A stretch of 64,000 nucleotides of DNA from an uncultured Parolsenella sp. (GTDB taxonomy: Bacteria; Actinomycetota; Coriobacteriia; Coriobacteriales; Atopobiaceae), in assembly GCF_934660935.1 (NCBI RefSeq), contig NZ_CAKUIH010000002.1, positions 62,001 through 126,000 on the forward strand, written 5' to 3'. The first letter of the stretch is position 1, and every line of letters starts with the position of its first letter. Under the pieces are notes generated by a model. That model was not told where the DNA came from. It did no database searches and worked only from the letters and a program-made list of their open reading frames with translations. A program made the translations under genes and the position numbers. Shown in pieces: positions 51,961-61,414 of the stretch.

Positions 51961-52634
51961 AAAACGCCGTTTCCTGTGACCTGAGAACGCTCGCTCCCTT
52001 TATGCCCTCGATTATCGTGACTTTGGTCTTTACCAGCACGTTTATTATGATCGGCTCTGGTGGGGTGGGGGTTGCAGGAAGTGTCAGCGCGATGATGACG
52101 CTGCTGTGCGCATTTTCCCTTGCGGGCTATGAGGACCAGAACAACTGGGGGAGGTTTCGGGCGACTTTGCCCCTCTCGCGGAGGGAGGTCGTGGCGGGTC
52201 GGTATGCGACGGTGCTCGTCCTGGCTTTTGCGGGCGCGCTCTTGGGCACTGCGGTCAGCTTGGCGCTCCAATGCCTATTTGCGGCGTTGCCCCAGGCTAA
52301 ATCGCCAGAGCTGGTAGCACCTGCCGAGGTCTTCGCCTCATCGCTCGCGTCGATGGCGTGTGGCCTAATCGTCTGCGCGATTGCGATTCCATTCCTCACG
52401 AAGTTTGGGGGAGCGCGTGGCGCAAGGGCTTTTGCGTGCGCGGCGGTACTCGTTGCTTCGTTTGCGATTGCAGTTGGGGTGAACATGGTCACAGCCGAGA
52501 AGGCTGCGGAAGTGGCCGGTTGGATTGACCAGAACCTCGTGATGTCCCTCGCCCTTCTGGGCGTGATTTCGCTGCTCGCATATGGTGCGAGCTATGCCGT
52601 GAGCCTGGGGATATACGAGAAAAAAGACCTTTAG
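51957..52634 (+). CDS. ABC-2 type transporter permease
   Basis: 225 residues with about six hydrophobic segments. A conserved cytoplasmic stretch, ENWGRFRATLPLSRREVVAGRY-like (visible from NNWGRFRATLPLS near residue 61), is typical of ABC-2 permeases of the YtrB/YtrC surroundings. Its start overlaps the ATP-binding gene stop, so translation is coupled. The substrate is unknown. No strong terminator follows. Confidence 0.85.
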   Translation: MKNAVSCDLRTLAPFMPSIIVTLVFTSTFIMIGSGGVGVAGSVSAMMTLLCAFSLAGYEDQNNWGRFRATLPLSRREVVAGRYATVLVLAFAGALLGTAVSLALQCLFAALPQAKSPELVAPAEVFASSLASMACGLIVCAIAIPFLTKFGGARGARAFACAAVLVASFAIAVGVNMVTAEKAAEVAGWIDQNLVMSLALLGVISLLAYGASYAVSLGIYEKKDL

Positions 52635-52753
52635 TCATTAGTGCTTAATTTTAGTGCGAAAGCCCGTTAAAAGCACGTTAACTTGTCCCCATGTATGTTT
52701 CTGCAGGATTAACACGCTCTCTACCTGCGATTATGCAGGCGTTGTGAGACTGT

Positions 52754-52828
52754 CATCGAACGCTTCGATGTTACCATCACGAAACAAACACCATTCGCGG
52801 GCCATTTGATACCGCTCAGATCGAGCGG
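52754..52828. other. Two perfect inverted repeats between the ABC operon and the permease
   Basis: CATCGAA-CGC-TTCGATG (52754-52770) and CCGCTC-AGATC-GAGCGG (52812-52828). Neither has a T tract. They are candidate operators or leader hairpins. Confidence 0.4.
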
Positions 52829-52847
52829 ACTCCCAGGCTTCTTTTGT

Positions 52848-52905
52848 CCCTTCGTCTCCTTGACCAGAATCAAAGCCAGCAGGAGAAACTGCTAAAGACG
52901 AAGGG
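52848..52905 (+). promoter_or_regulatory. Predicted three-way-junction leader over the permease ribosome site
   Basis: CCCTTCGTCT (52848-52857) pairs perfectly with AGACGAAGGG (52896-52905). Inside are two small hairpins: TTGA-6-TCAA (52860-52873) and AGCAG-6-CTGCT (52878-52893). The GGG of the ribosome site GGGAG (52903-52907) is in the closing stem, seven bases before the ATG. Folding would lower translation. Confidence 0.5.
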
Positions 52906-52914
52906 AGACAAGTT

Positions 52915-54354
52915 ATGGCAGAACAGGAGGCCAGCGCCGGAGGGATGAAGAAGGAGCTAACGCTCTTCAACTTCTTCACCATCGGCTTTGGCGCAATCAT
53001 CGGCACCGGATGGGTGCTTCTCGTGGGCGATTGGATGGTGCTCGGTGGCGGTCCCATCCCCGCAATGATCGCCTTCGCTCTCGGCTCCATCCTTCTTGTG
53101 CCCATCGGAATGGTCTTCGGCGAGCTTACCGCGGCTATTCCTATTTCTGGCGGCATCATCGAGTACGTCGAGCGTACGTACGGCCGCAAGATGGGCTTCA
53201 TCACCGGCTGGATGCTTCTTCTCGGCAACGCGCCCCTCTGCCCCTGGGAGGCCATCGCCATCTCGAAGCTTCTGACCACCCGCTTCGCTAAGTTCGAGAT
53301 CCTTTCGTGGCTCACGAGCGTCAAGCTCTACACGATTCTCGGCGCTGACGTGTACCTCTGGCCGACGGTCATCGCTCTTGGCTTCGCCGTGCTCGTCATC
53401 TTCATGAACCTCAAGGGCGCTGGTGCCGCTGCTAAGCTCTCCAGCTTCCTCACCAAGGCGCTCCTGACCGGCATGGTCCTCGCCATGGTCATCAGCTTCA
53501 TGACCGGTTCCCCGAGCAACGCCATGCCCGTGTTCTCTCAGGTGGCTGACGCTGCGGGTGGTACCTCCACGTCCGCTACGAGCCTCATGAGCGGCATCGT
53601 TGCAGTTCTCGTCATGACCCCGTTCTTCTACGCGGGCTTCGACACCATCCCTCAGCAGGCTGAGGAGGCCTCTGAGAACATTGACTGGAAGAAGTTCGGC
53701 CTCATCCCGGCCCTCGCTCTTCTCGCCTCTGGTGCCTTCTACCTGATCTGCATCTACAGCTTCGGCACCATCATCGACTGGCACGAGTTCGTTATGGCTC
53801 CGGTTCCCGCTCTGGCTGTGCTCGAGCGCATCAACCTCTTCTTCTACATCGCGATGCTCATCATCGCCACGCTTGGACCTCTGGGCCCGATGAACTCCTT
53901 CTTCGGCGCTTCCACCCGCCTCATGCTGGCCCTCGGCCGCAAGGGCATGCTCCCCGCTGACTTCGCCGTCCTCGACGAGGGCTCCGGTGTCCCCAAGAAG
54001 GCCGTCGCTGTCATGGGCGTCCTGACCCTCGTTGGTCCGTTCCTCGGCAACAACATGCTCGTCCCGCTGACGAACGTCGCTGCCCTCGGCTTCGTGTTCG
54101 CCTGCACCATGGCCGGCTTCGCCTGCATGAAGCTTCGCAAGACCGAGCCCGACCTCCCGCGTCCGTACAAGGTCAACGGTGGCATGTTCGGCATCTACTG
54201 TGCCATGGGCGCCGGCCTGCTGATCATCGGCCTCATGGTCGTCCCGTTCTCGCCGGCCGCTCTTAAGCCGATCGAGTGGGCTCTGACCCTCGGCTGGCTC
54301 GCCATCGGCTTCGTCATCCTTGCCGTCTTCGGCAAGCAGAAGGCCACGGCCTAG
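52915..54354 (+). CDS. APC-family amino acid permease
   Basis: 479 residues with about 12 hydrophobic segments. The first carries the family motif GFGAIIGTGW near residue 23; a later one has the YAGFDTIPQQAEEA segment typical of APC transporters, near 240. It probably takes up an amino acid or amine with protons. It is followed by an amidohydrolase gene 116 bases later and a LysR gene, which suggests a small uptake and breakdown unit. The start follows AAGGGAGA in a predicted RNA fold. Confidence 0.9.
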   Translation: MAEQEASAGGMKKELTLFNFFTIGFGAIIGTGWVLLVGDWMVLGGGPIPAMIAFALGSILLVPIGMVFGELTAAIPISGGIIEYVERTYGRKMGFITGWMLLLGNAPLCPWEAIAISKLLTTRFAKFEILSWLTSVKLYTILGADVYLWPTVIALGFAVLVIFMNLKGAGAAAKLSSFLTKALLTGMVLAMVISFMTGSPSNAMPVFSQVADAAGGTSTSATSLMSGIVAVLVMTPFFYAGFDTIPQQAEEASENIDWKKFGLIPALALLASGAFYLICIYSFGTIIDWHEFVMAPVPALAVLERINLFFYIAMLIIATLGPLGPMNSFFGASTRLMLALGRKGMLPADFAVLDEGSGVPKKAVAVMGVLTLVGPFLGNNMLVPLTNVAALGFVFACTMAGFACMKLRKTEPDLPRPYKVNGGMFGIYCAMGAGLLIIGLMVVPFSPAALKPIEWALTLGWLAIGFVILAVFGKQKATA

Positions 54355-54404
54355 TTCCCCCCGCACTCTCTAGTTCGACCTGCACCAAGTACTTAGGCTC
54401 CAAG

Positions 54405-54419
54405 CGCGTAAGAAACGCG
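54405..54419 (+). other. Small hairpin between permease and amidohydrolase
   Basis: CGCGT-AAGAA-ACGCG, a 5-bp stem without a T tract; a possible processing or stability element. Confidence 0.35.
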
Positions 54420-54470
54420 TGAGTAATACAAGCAAGTAGTTTGGTTGGAATCTCGTATTGGAGGAAAGAA

Positions 54471-55718
54471 ATGGGCAAGTTCGCATTTGTTGGTGGTAGG
54501 CTCGTCGACGGCACCGGCGCTGCTCCGGTTGATGACTCTCTCGTCCTCGTCGACGACGACAAGATCACCTACGCTGGCGCTCGCACTGAGGTGCCCGCTG
54601 GCTACGAGGTCGAGGACTGCACCGGCAAGACCGTCATGCCGGGCCTCATCGACACCCACCTGCACTTCTCCGGCAACCTCACCGACGACGACAACGACTG
54701 GGTCATCGAGTCCGTCGCCCAGAAGCAGGCTTGCGCCGTCAAGCAGTCCTACGACTGCCTCACCCACGGCCTGACCACCGTCTGCGAGATCGGCCGCAAC
54801 GGTATCGCCATCCGTGACCTCGTCAACATGGGCGTCATGAAGGGTCCCCGCATCTACGCCACCGGCCTTGGCTTCTGCCGCACCGCTGGTCACGGCGACT
54901 CGCACCACCTGCCGCTGCAGGTCTCCAAGGACTCTCACCCCTGGGGCGATCAGGTCGACGGTCCGTGGGAGCTCCGTCACGCCGTCCGTCTGCGCCTTCG
55001 TGAGAACCCCGACGCCATCAAGATCTGGGCGACCGGTGGCGGCATCTGGCGCTGGGACTCCGGCTGCAAGCAGCTCATGAGCACCGAGGAGATCAAGGCC
55101 GTTGCTGACGAGTGCAAGATCACCGGCATTCCTCTGTGGTCTCACTCCTACAACTCCGTGAGCGCCGCTTACGACTCCGTCCGCTTCGGCGCCGAGCAGC
55201 TCATCCACGGCTTCGAGCTCGACGACAAGACCATGGAGCTCATGGCCGAGCAGGGCACCTTCTTCACCCCGACCATCGGCTTCCTGCCGACCTGGTACGC
55301 CACCTACCCGCCCGAGGAGACCGAGGCCAACGCTTGCTACCCCGGCGACACCGTCATCGAGCGTGAGCTCCAGCGCACCTACGCCAACCTCCGTCGCGCC
55401 AACGAGATGGGCGTCACGCTCACCATCGGCTCTGACTCCTTCTCCTTCGTCACCCCGTACGGCTACGTCACCATCGACGAGATGTATGACTTCGTCGACA
55501 AGGCCGGCGTCACCATTCTCGACACCATCAAGGCCGCTACCCTCAACGGCGCCAAGATGGTCCACCACGAGGATGAGTTCGGCTCCCTCGAGGCTGGTAA
55601 GCTCGCTGACCTCCTCGTCGTCAACGGCGACGTTGCCCGTGACATCCACGACCTCAAGCCTGAGAACATGGACGTCATCATGAAGGAGGGCGAGAAGGTC
55701 ATCAAGGGTGGTCTGTAA
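54471..55718 (+). CDS. Amidohydrolase-superfamily enzyme
   Basis: 415 residues. Metal-dependent hydrolase of the imidazolonepropionase/prolidase-like group. Visible ligands are DTHLHF near residue 62, the likely carboxylated Lys in AIKIWATGGG near 184, WSHSYN near 224, LIHGFE near 244, and Asp in TIGSDSF near 322. It probably cleaves an amide, imide or dipeptide bond in a compound brought in by the adjacent permease. GGAGG precedes ATG 54471. A strong terminator follows. Confidence 0.88.
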   Translation: MGKFAFVGGRLVDGTGAAPVDDSLVLVDDDKITYAGARTEVPAGYEVEDCTGKTVMPGLIDTHLHFSGNLTDDDNDWVIESVAQKQACAVKQSYDCLTHGLTTVCEIGRNGIAIRDLVNMGVMKGPRIYATGLGFCRTAGHGDSHHLPLQVSKDSHPWGDQVDGPWELRHAVRLRLRENPDAIKIWATGGGIWRWDSGCKQLMSTEEIKAVADECKITGIPLWSHSYNSVSAAYDSVRFGAEQLIHGFELDDKTMELMAEQGTFFTPTIGFLPTWYATYPPEETEANACYPGDTVIERELQRTYANLRRANEMGVTLTIGSDSFSFVTPYGYVTIDEMYDFVDKAGVTILDTIKAATLNGAKMVHHEDEFGSLEAGKLADLLVVNGDVARDIHDLKPENMDVIMKEGEKVIKGGL

Positions 55719-55727
55719 GATCGCCAT

Positions 55728-55813
55728 GGCTAATTAGATGCCCCCTGGACGGTGGGCGAGATACCCCCCAACCTTTGTTGTCGTCCGCCGTCCGCCCCCT
55801 CTTCTAATTAGCC
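55728..55813. repeat. Inverted repeat between amidohydrolase gene and terminator
   Basis: GGCTAATTAGA (55728-55738) and TCTAATTAGCC (55803-55813), perfect over 11 bp. The 64-base interior is G/C-tract rich, with a GGACGG/CCGTCC pair. No gene. Confidence 0.65.
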
Positions 55814-55830
55814 GCTTGTATGTCCCCCAG

Positions 55831-55870
55831 CTCCCCCTCGCGGAATTGTCCGCGAGGGGGAGTTTGTTTT
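55831..55870 (+). terminator. Strong terminator after the amidohydrolase gene
   Basis: Perfect 14-bp stem CTCCCCCTCGCGGA/TCCGCGAGGGGGAG with a 4-nt loop, then TTTGTTTTTT. Confidence 0.92.
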
Positions 55871-55944
55871 TTGTTATAAAGCTGTAACATACGAAAACTT
55901 GAACTCGCATGAGTGGTCAAGCTGTTCCTGGGGGGAGGAACGCT

Positions 55945-56790
55945 GTGGAATCTAGCGTTAACAAAATTCGAGCGTTTGTTGAGGCTGCCAGTCTAGGTAG
56001 CATCTCGCGTGCGGCAGAGAAGCTTGGCTCCGCGCAGTCCACGGTGAGTCGCTCTGTGGCGAGCCTTGAGTGCGAGTGGGGAGTTCGTCTGTTCGAGCGT
56101 CATGGGCCCCTTCTTGCGCTTACCGATGATGGTGAGCGCCTTCTGGGAGATGCTCGCAATGCCTGCGAGGCATACGATCTTCTCGGCAGGCGCGTCTCCA
56201 ATATGGGGTCGCTCGAAGACGGCAGCCTTGCCATTGCGGCCCCCTCGAGTGTCGTGTCTCTTCGCCTTCCCAAGCCGCTTGGTAGGTTCGTCGAGGAACA
56301 TCCCGGCATTGAGATCAGCATTAACGAGTGCACCTACGGCGAGGCGGAACGCCTTCTTATTGCCGGCGAGGTCGATATGGCCTTCATTCCCAGCAAGCTA
56401 GAAGGGGAGGGCTTCATTTCCTCCGCATACGATAAGGACGAGATCGTGGCGGTGACGCCTCCGGGGTATTTCCCTCAGGTTCCCTTCGAGATTCCTGTAG
56501 ACGCGCTTCTCGGCGAACGCTTTATTGCTGACACGGAAACCGCCCCGCTTCTCCAGCGCGAGCTCAAGGGCCCGTGTATCAGCTGCGAGACGAGTAACAT
56601 CTCCGCGATCCTCGCGATGGTCGAGGCGGGTCTTGGCGTTTCTCTGCTCCCGAGCCTTGCTCTCGAGCGTACCAACTACGACATCGAAGTACGACACCTC
56701 TCGCATCCCGCGAGCCGCGTGCTCTATCTCGTGCGCCGCCGTACCACCGAGATGAGCCTCGCTGCTCAGGCCTTCTTGGACTACCTGTAG
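55945..56790 (+). CDS. LysR-family transcriptional regulator
   Basis: 281 residues from a GTG start with GGGGGAGGA six bases upstream; an in-frame ATG at 55909 has no ribosome site. The N-terminal helix-turn-helix is SISRAAEKLGSAQSTVSRSVASLE near residues 18-41, and the effector domain follows. It lies downstream of the permease and amidohydrolase genes on the same strand after a strong terminator. It may regulate them in response to their substrate. Confidence 0.9.
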   Translation: MESSVNKIRAFVEAASLGSISRAAEKLGSAQSTVSRSVASLECEWGVRLFERHGPLLALTDDGERLLGDARNACEAYDLLGRRVSNMGSLEDGSLAIAAPSSVVSLRLPKPLGRFVEEHPGIEISINECTYGEAERLLIAGEVDMAFIPSKLEGEGFISSAYDKDEIVAVTPPGYFPQVPFEIPVDALLGERFIADTETAPLLQRELKGPCISCETSNISAILAMVEAGLGVSLLPSLALERTNYDIEVRHLSHPASRVLYLVRRRTTEMSLAAQAFLDYL

Positions 56791-56872
56791 GCGCTCTGCT
56801 GAGCGTCCGTAGCTGGGTTGCTGAGCCTCGACGACCGAGCGGCATCGTTTCCTACATATTGGTGATACCAAA

Positions 56873-56908
56873 AGAGGGAGCCCGTCTGAGACGGACTCCC
56901 TCTGCTTT
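56873..56908 (+). terminator. Terminator after the LysR gene
   Basis: AGAGGGAG (56873-56880) with CTCCCTCT (56896-56903), enclosing CCGTC-TGA-GACGG; GCTTTG follows. It could also serve pflB from the other side. Confidence 0.65.
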
Positions 56909-56986
56909 GTGCGGGCGCCTAGGCGCCTAGGAGGCTGACATTTACGCCGTCAGCGGTATTCGCTGGCGTTCTGCCGCAGTTTGCCT

Positions 56987-59257
56987 TTAGAGGCGCTCGT
57001 GGCAGGTGCGGGCGATGACGTCGAGCTGCTGCTCGCGCGTGAGGTCGATGAACTTCACGGCGTAGCCGGAGACGCGGATGGTGAAGTTGGCGTACTCGGG
57101 CTTCTCGGGGTGCTCCATGGCATCCTTGAGCTTCTCGACGCCAAAGACGTTGACGTTGAGGTGGTGGGCACCGTTGGCGAAGTAGCCGTCGAGAACGTTC
57201 ACGAGGTTGGCGATGCGCTGGTCGTCATCGTTGCCGAGCGCGGACGGGTTGATCGTCTGCGTGTTGGAGATGCCGTCGAGGGCGTACTCGTAGGGGAGCT
57301 TGGCGACGGAGTTGAGCGAGGCGAGCAGGCCGTTCTGCTCGGCGCCGTAGGCCGGGTTGGCACCCGGGGCGAACGGGGTGAACGCCTTGCGGCCGTCGGG
57401 GGTGCCGCCGGTGGCCTTGCCGTAGACCACGTTGGAGGTGATCGTCAGGATCGAGGTCGTGGGCTCGGAGTTGCGGTAGGTGTGGTGCTTGGCGATCTTG
57501 GCCATGAAGGTCTTGAGCAGCCAGACCGCGATGTCGTCGGCGCGCTCGTCGTCGTTGCCGTACTTCGGGAAGTCGCCCTCGACCTCGTAGTCGACAACGA
57601 TGCCCTGCTCGTCACGGATGGTCTTGACCTTGGCGTACTTAATGGCGCAGAGGGAGTCGACAACGTGGGAGAAGCCGGCGATGCCCGTGGCGAAGGTGCG
57701 ACGGACGTTGGTGTCGATGAGAGCCATCTCCTCGGCCTCATAGAAGTACTTGTCGTGCATGTACTGGATGAGGTTGAGGATGTTGACGTAGAGGTCGGCC
57801 AGCCAGTCCATCATGAGATCGAACTTGTGCATGACCTCGTCGTAGTCGAGGTACTCGCTCGTGATGGGCGAGTACTCCGGGCCAACCTGCATGTGGTTGC
57901 CCTGCTTGTCCAGGAACTTCTCGTCCTTGCCGCCGTTGATGGCGTAGTTGAGGCACTTGGCGAGGTTGGCGCGGGCGCCGAAGAACTGCATCTCCTTGCC
58001 GGTCTCAGTGGCGGAAACGCAGCAGCAGATGCTGTAGTCGTCGCCCCAGACCGGACGCATGACGTCGTCGTTCTCGTACTGGATGGAGGAGGTGGTGACG
58101 GAGATCTTGGCGGCGTACTTGCGGAAGTTCTCCTGCAGGCGCTTGCTGTAGAGGACCGTCAGGTTCGGCTCGGGGGCCGGGCCCATGTTCTCGAGGGTGT
58201 GGAGGAAGCGGTAGTCCGTCTTGGTGACGAGGCTACGGCCGTCCTGGCCGAGGCCGGCGACCTCGAGGGTGGCCCAGACCGGGTCACCGGAGAAGAGGGC
58301 CTGGTAGGACGGGATGCGGGCGAACTTGACGATGCGGAGCTTCAGGACGAGGTGGTCGATGAGCTCCTGGGCCTCGGACTCGGTGATCGTGCCGGCCTCG
58401 AGGTCACGCTGAATGAAGATGTCGAGGAACGTGGAGACGCGACCCACGGACATGGCGGCGCCGTTCTGGGTCTTGATGGCACCGAGGTAGCCGAAGTAGA
58501 GCCACTGGACGGCCTCGCGGGCGTTGGTGGCGGGCTTGGAGATATCGAAGCCGTAGATGGCGGCCATCTCCTTGAGGCCCTTGAGGGCGCGGATCTGCTC
58601 GGCGATCTCCTCGCGGTTGCGCACGACGTCGTCGGTCATGGTGCGGCCACCGCAGTTGGCGAGGTCGTACTGCTTGCCGGCGATCAGGCGGTCGATGCCG
58701 TAGAGGGCGACGCGACGGTAGTCGCCGACGATGCGGCCACGGCCATAGGTGTCGGGGAGACCGGTGATGACGTGGGAGTGACGAGCGGCGCGCATCTCGG
58801 GGGTGTACGCATCGAAGACGCCCTGGTTGTGGGTCTTGCGATACTCGTTGAAGATCTGGTTGTACTTGTCGTTGACGTGGAAGCCGTAGTTCTCGGCAGC
58901 CTGCTGGGCCATCTTGATGCCGCCGTAGGGCATGAAGGCGCGCTTGAGGGGCTTGTCGGTCTGGAGGCCGACGATCTTCTCAAGCTCCTTGTGGTCGGCG
59001 TCGATGTAGCCGGGGCCGTAGGCGGTCAGGCCGGAGACGATCTCGGTCTCGCACTCGAGGACGCCGTTGTTGGCGCGCTCGGCGGCCTGGAGCTCCTGGA
59101 CCTTGCCCCAGAGCTCGTCGGTGGCCTCGGTGGGACCGGCGAGGAACGACTCGTCGCCGTCATAGACGGTGTAGTTGTTCTGGATGAAGTCGCGGACGTT
59201 GATGTCGTCGACCCAGTGGCCTCCCTTGAAGCCCTTCCACTCTTCGCGAAGCTGCAT
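56987..59257 (-). CDS. pflB: Pyruvate formate-lyase
   Basis: Glycyl-radical enzyme that turns pyruvate and CoA into acetyl-CoA and formate. The catalytic cysteines lie in [21 protein letters not shown] near residue 412; here three Cys stand in a row where E. coli has ACC. The radical glycine is in [11 protein letters not shown] near 731. ATG 59257 has AGGAGG upstream and gives 756 residues, the normal length. It follows pflA by 81 bases. It is oxygen-sensitive, which fits an anaerobe. Confidence 0.97.
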   Translation of the reverse strand: MQLREEWKGFKGGHWVDDINVRDFIQNNYTVYDGDESFLAGPTEATDELWGKVQELQAAERANNGVLECETEIVSGLTAYGPGYIDADHKELEKIVGLQTDKPLKRAFMPYGGIKMAQQAAENYGFHVNDKYNQIFNEYRKTHNQGVFDAYTPEMRAARHSHVITGLPDTYGRGRIVGDYRRVALYGIDRLIAGKQYDLANCGGRTMTDDVVRNREEIAEQIRALKGLKEMAAIYGFDISKPATNAREAVQWLYFGYLGAIKTQNGAAMSVGRVSTFLDIFIQRDLEAGTITESEAQELIDHLVLKLRIVKFARIPSYQALFSGDPVWATLEVAGLGQDGRSLVTKTDYRFLHTLENMGPAPEPNLTVLYSKRLQENFRKYAAKISVTTSSIQYENDDVMRPVWGDDYSICCCVSATETGKEMQFFGARANLAKCLNYAINGGKDEKFLDKQGNHMQVGPEYSPITSEYLDYDEVMHKFDLMMDWLADLYVNILNLIQYMHDKYFYEAEEMALIDTNVRRTFATGIAGFSHVVDSLCAIKYAKVKTIRDEQGIVVDYEVEGDFPKYGNDDERADDIAVWLLKTFMAKIAKHHTYRNSEPTTSILTITSNVVYGKATGGTPDGRKAFTPFAPGANPAYGAEQNGLLASLNSVAKLPYEYALDGISNTQTINPSALGNDDDQRIANLVNVLDGYFANGAHHLNVNVFGVEKLKDAMEHPEKPEYANFTIRVSGYAVKFIDLTREQQLDVIARTCHERL

Positions 59258-59338
59258 GCTTCCTCCTTCTGCGCCGCCGCCCATCGGGCTCGACGCTCGT
59301 TACGTTCTCCGACGCGCCCCCGCGCCGGAGAGGTTTAC

Positions 59339-60070
59339 CTAGTTGAGCCCCCTGAGGATCTGCTCCGCGTGGACGACGTCCTCGTGGGAGGGCGGCTTCA
59401 CGTCGGAGAGGGTGTAGGGGATGCCGAGCTCTTCCCACTTGAAGACGCCCAGCGTGTGGTACGGGAGCACTTCGACGCGCTTGACGGCATCACCGAGGGA
59501 GGCGATGAAGTCGCGAGTCTGGTGCAGGGAGGTCTCGCCGTCGGTGATGCCCGGCACGAGGACCTGGCGGATCCACATGGCCTTGCCCTGCTCGGAGAGC
59601 CAGGTGAGGCAGTCGAGGATGTTGGCGTTGTCGCGGCCGGTGAGCCAGCGGTGACGCTCGGGATCAATGTGCTTGATGTCTGCCATCACGAGGTCGCAGG
59701 CGTCGAAGACGCGGCGAAGCGTCGAGAAGGTAGGCTCCTCGCGGGTGAACGGAGCGAGGGAGGTGTCGAGGCAGGTGTTGATGCCACGGGCGTGGGCGGC
59801 CTCGAAGAGCTCGGCCACGAATTCGGCCTGGGCGAGAGCCTCGCCGCCGGAGACGGTGATGCCGCCTTCGGGACCCCAGTAGCTCCTGTAGCGCTCGGCG
59901 CGGTCAAGGAGCTCGTCGACGCCCATGAGGGTGCCACCCTCGGTACGCCAGGTATCCGGGTTGTGGCAGAAGCGGCAGCGCATGGGGCAACCCTGAAGGA
60001 AGATGAGGAAACGAACGCCGGGGCCGTCAGCCGAGCCGAAAGACTCCGTCGAGTGAACCCTGCCTTGCAT
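59339..60070 (-). CDS. pflA: Pyruvate formate-lyase activating enzyme
   Basis: 243-residue radical-SAM enzyme that installs the glycyl radical on PFL. The cluster motif GCPMRCRFCHNPDTW holds Cys28, Cys32 and Cys35. GGITVSGGEALAQ lies near residue 75. It lies upstream of pflB, whereas pflB-pflA is the usual order. AGGAGG precedes ATG 60070. An Fnr-type box stands in its promoter. Confidence 0.95.
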   Translation of the reverse strand: MQGRVHSTESFGSADGPGVRFLIFLQGCPMRCRFCHNPDTWRTEGGTLMGVDELLDRAERYRSYWGPEGGITVSGGEALAQAEFVAELFEAAHARGINTCLDTSLAPFTREEPTFSTLRRVFDACDLVMADIKHIDPERHRWLTGRDNANILDCLTWLSEQGKAMWIRQVLVPGITDGETSLHQTRDFIASLGDAVKRVEVLPYHTLGVFKWEELGIPYTLSDVKPPSHEDVVHAEQILRGLN

Positions 60071-60154
60071 GACGCCTCCTCGTTATTCTTGCCGCGGCAA
60101 GTTGCCATGGCGCGGGCGGACGGGCATCTGGCCCATCACCCAATCAACGAGAAG

Positions 60155-60198
60155 AATGTAATTCGCCGGATTGAGGTGTTCCTTGACTGAAATCAAGG
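60155..60198 (-). promoter_or_regulatory. pflA promoter with Fnr-type box
   Basis: CCTTGA-CTGAAA-TCAAGG at 60181-60198 holds TTGAC-N4-ATCAA, one base off the Fnr consensus TTGAT-N4-ATCAA. On the minus strand a -10 box TACATT (60160-60155) predicts a start near 60148. That puts the box centre at -41.5, the classical activating position. Confidence 0.65.
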
Positions 60199-60404
60199 AG
60201 CGAAGAAATGTAATGGCAACATTAGCGGCATGTCCGCGAACGGCGTATTTTTTCGGGTGAATGGCGCGATTCCAATACCGGTTCGTGAGGCAAATCGCGA
60301 GCGTAGCGTCTGTAACGGCGAGCGGATGCCGGTTTATGGACGACTTGTGGAGGAAGATACGGGACGATAGGGGCGAGCCCGGGTGCGGACGCGGCTCCCG
60401 GAGG

Positions 60405-61145
60405 CTATTCTTCGCCGGCAACCGCTTCGAGGCCGTCGTGATCCGTGACGAGCAGGCGGCCCCTGCCCACGCGCTCGACGAGGCCCTCGCGCACGAAGCG
60501 GGCGACGTTGCGCGAGACGGTCTCCGGGCGCAGACCGATGGAGCTTGCGATGTCATCCAACTTGAGGTGAATCTCGGGCCCGACGCAGCTCTGGTCGCGG
60601 ACGAGCAGGTATTGGGCGAGGCGGCGGCGCGGGTCGCGGATGGAGAGCATCATGATGCGCTGTTCGGCGTCATCGAGCTCCGTGCAGACCATGCGGATAA
60701 GGCCGAGCGCCACATCAGGGTGACGGGCGAGGAGGGACTCGAAATCCGCGCGATGGATGCGGCAGAGGCGGGCGGGCGTGAGGCACTCGACCGAGTAGTG
60801 ATAGACGTGGTCTTCGAGGAACATGCCGTGCCAGAGGGCCTGGCCATCATGAAGGACGCTGAGCACGTACTCCTCGCCATCGGCGCCCGTTCGGAAGGTC
60901 TTGATGCGACCGGAGCGCACGACGATGATGCTCTCGATGGGATCGCCTTCGTGGACGATGATGGAGCCCTCCTCGTGGACGGAATGGCGCGAGCAGGAGA
61001 GGAGCTCGCGTTTGGCGTCTGCGGGGAGGTCTGCGAAAAGGCGGATGTTGTCCATGCAGGAGCTGCCCGCGCGGCTGAAGGCGCAATCGTGGCCCTCGCC
61101 CGCACAGACGCGGTTGCTATTGGCGCTCGATTCTTCGATCGTCAT
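60405..61145 (-). CDS. Crp/Fnr-family regulator, possibly iron-sulfur
   Basis: 246 residues. An N-terminal Cys-rich stretch (Cys14, Cys21 and Cys30) is followed by the cyclic-nucleotide-binding fold (IIVHEGDPIESIIVVRSGRI). The C-terminal helix-turn-helix is DIASSIGLRPETVSRNVARF near residue 197. ETVSR resembles the Fnr recognition helix, which reads TTGAT half-sites. Start 61145 is chosen with GGAG nine bases upstream; a longer frame to 61391 is not family-like. It lies just upstream of pflA on the same strand. Confidence 0.9.
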   Translation of the reverse strand: MTIEESSANSNRVCAGEGHDCAFSRAGSSCMDNIRLFADLPADAKRELLSCSRHSVHEEGSIIVHEGDPIESIIVVRSGRIKTFRTGADGEEYVLSVLHDGQALWHGMFLEDHVYHYSVECLTPARLCRIHRADFESLLARHPDVALGLIRMVCTELDDAEQRIMMLSIRDPRRRLAQYLLVRDQSCVGPEIHLKLDDIASSIGLRPETVSRNVARFVREGLVERVGRGRLLVTDHDGLEAVAGEE

Positions 61146-61414
61146 CGTGACACACTCCGTTACCAAACAGGCTGTCTCTTCCGAGTGTATCCAAAGTGTC
61201 GCCATGCCAATGGCATATGCTATGCGCTGCGCAACAAATACAGAATAAAGTCCTGCTTGCGGGGCATGTGGGATCCTGATGCCGGATGCTTGCGAAGGTG
61301 CCACGGGAATGGCGAGATGCCACTTTGCGCACGCTTGGCGAATGCGGGCGCGAGGGAGCCGCGTCGCTGCGATATCCTGGTGTTTACTCATCCTTTGCCC
61401 ACGGGGAGGCTGTC

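Noticed and set aside
56981..60190. 1069-codon plus-strand frame across pflB and pflA
   Set aside because: It is antisense to both genes; Val/Gly/Asp/Leu repeats are typical of reversed high-GC coding DNA.
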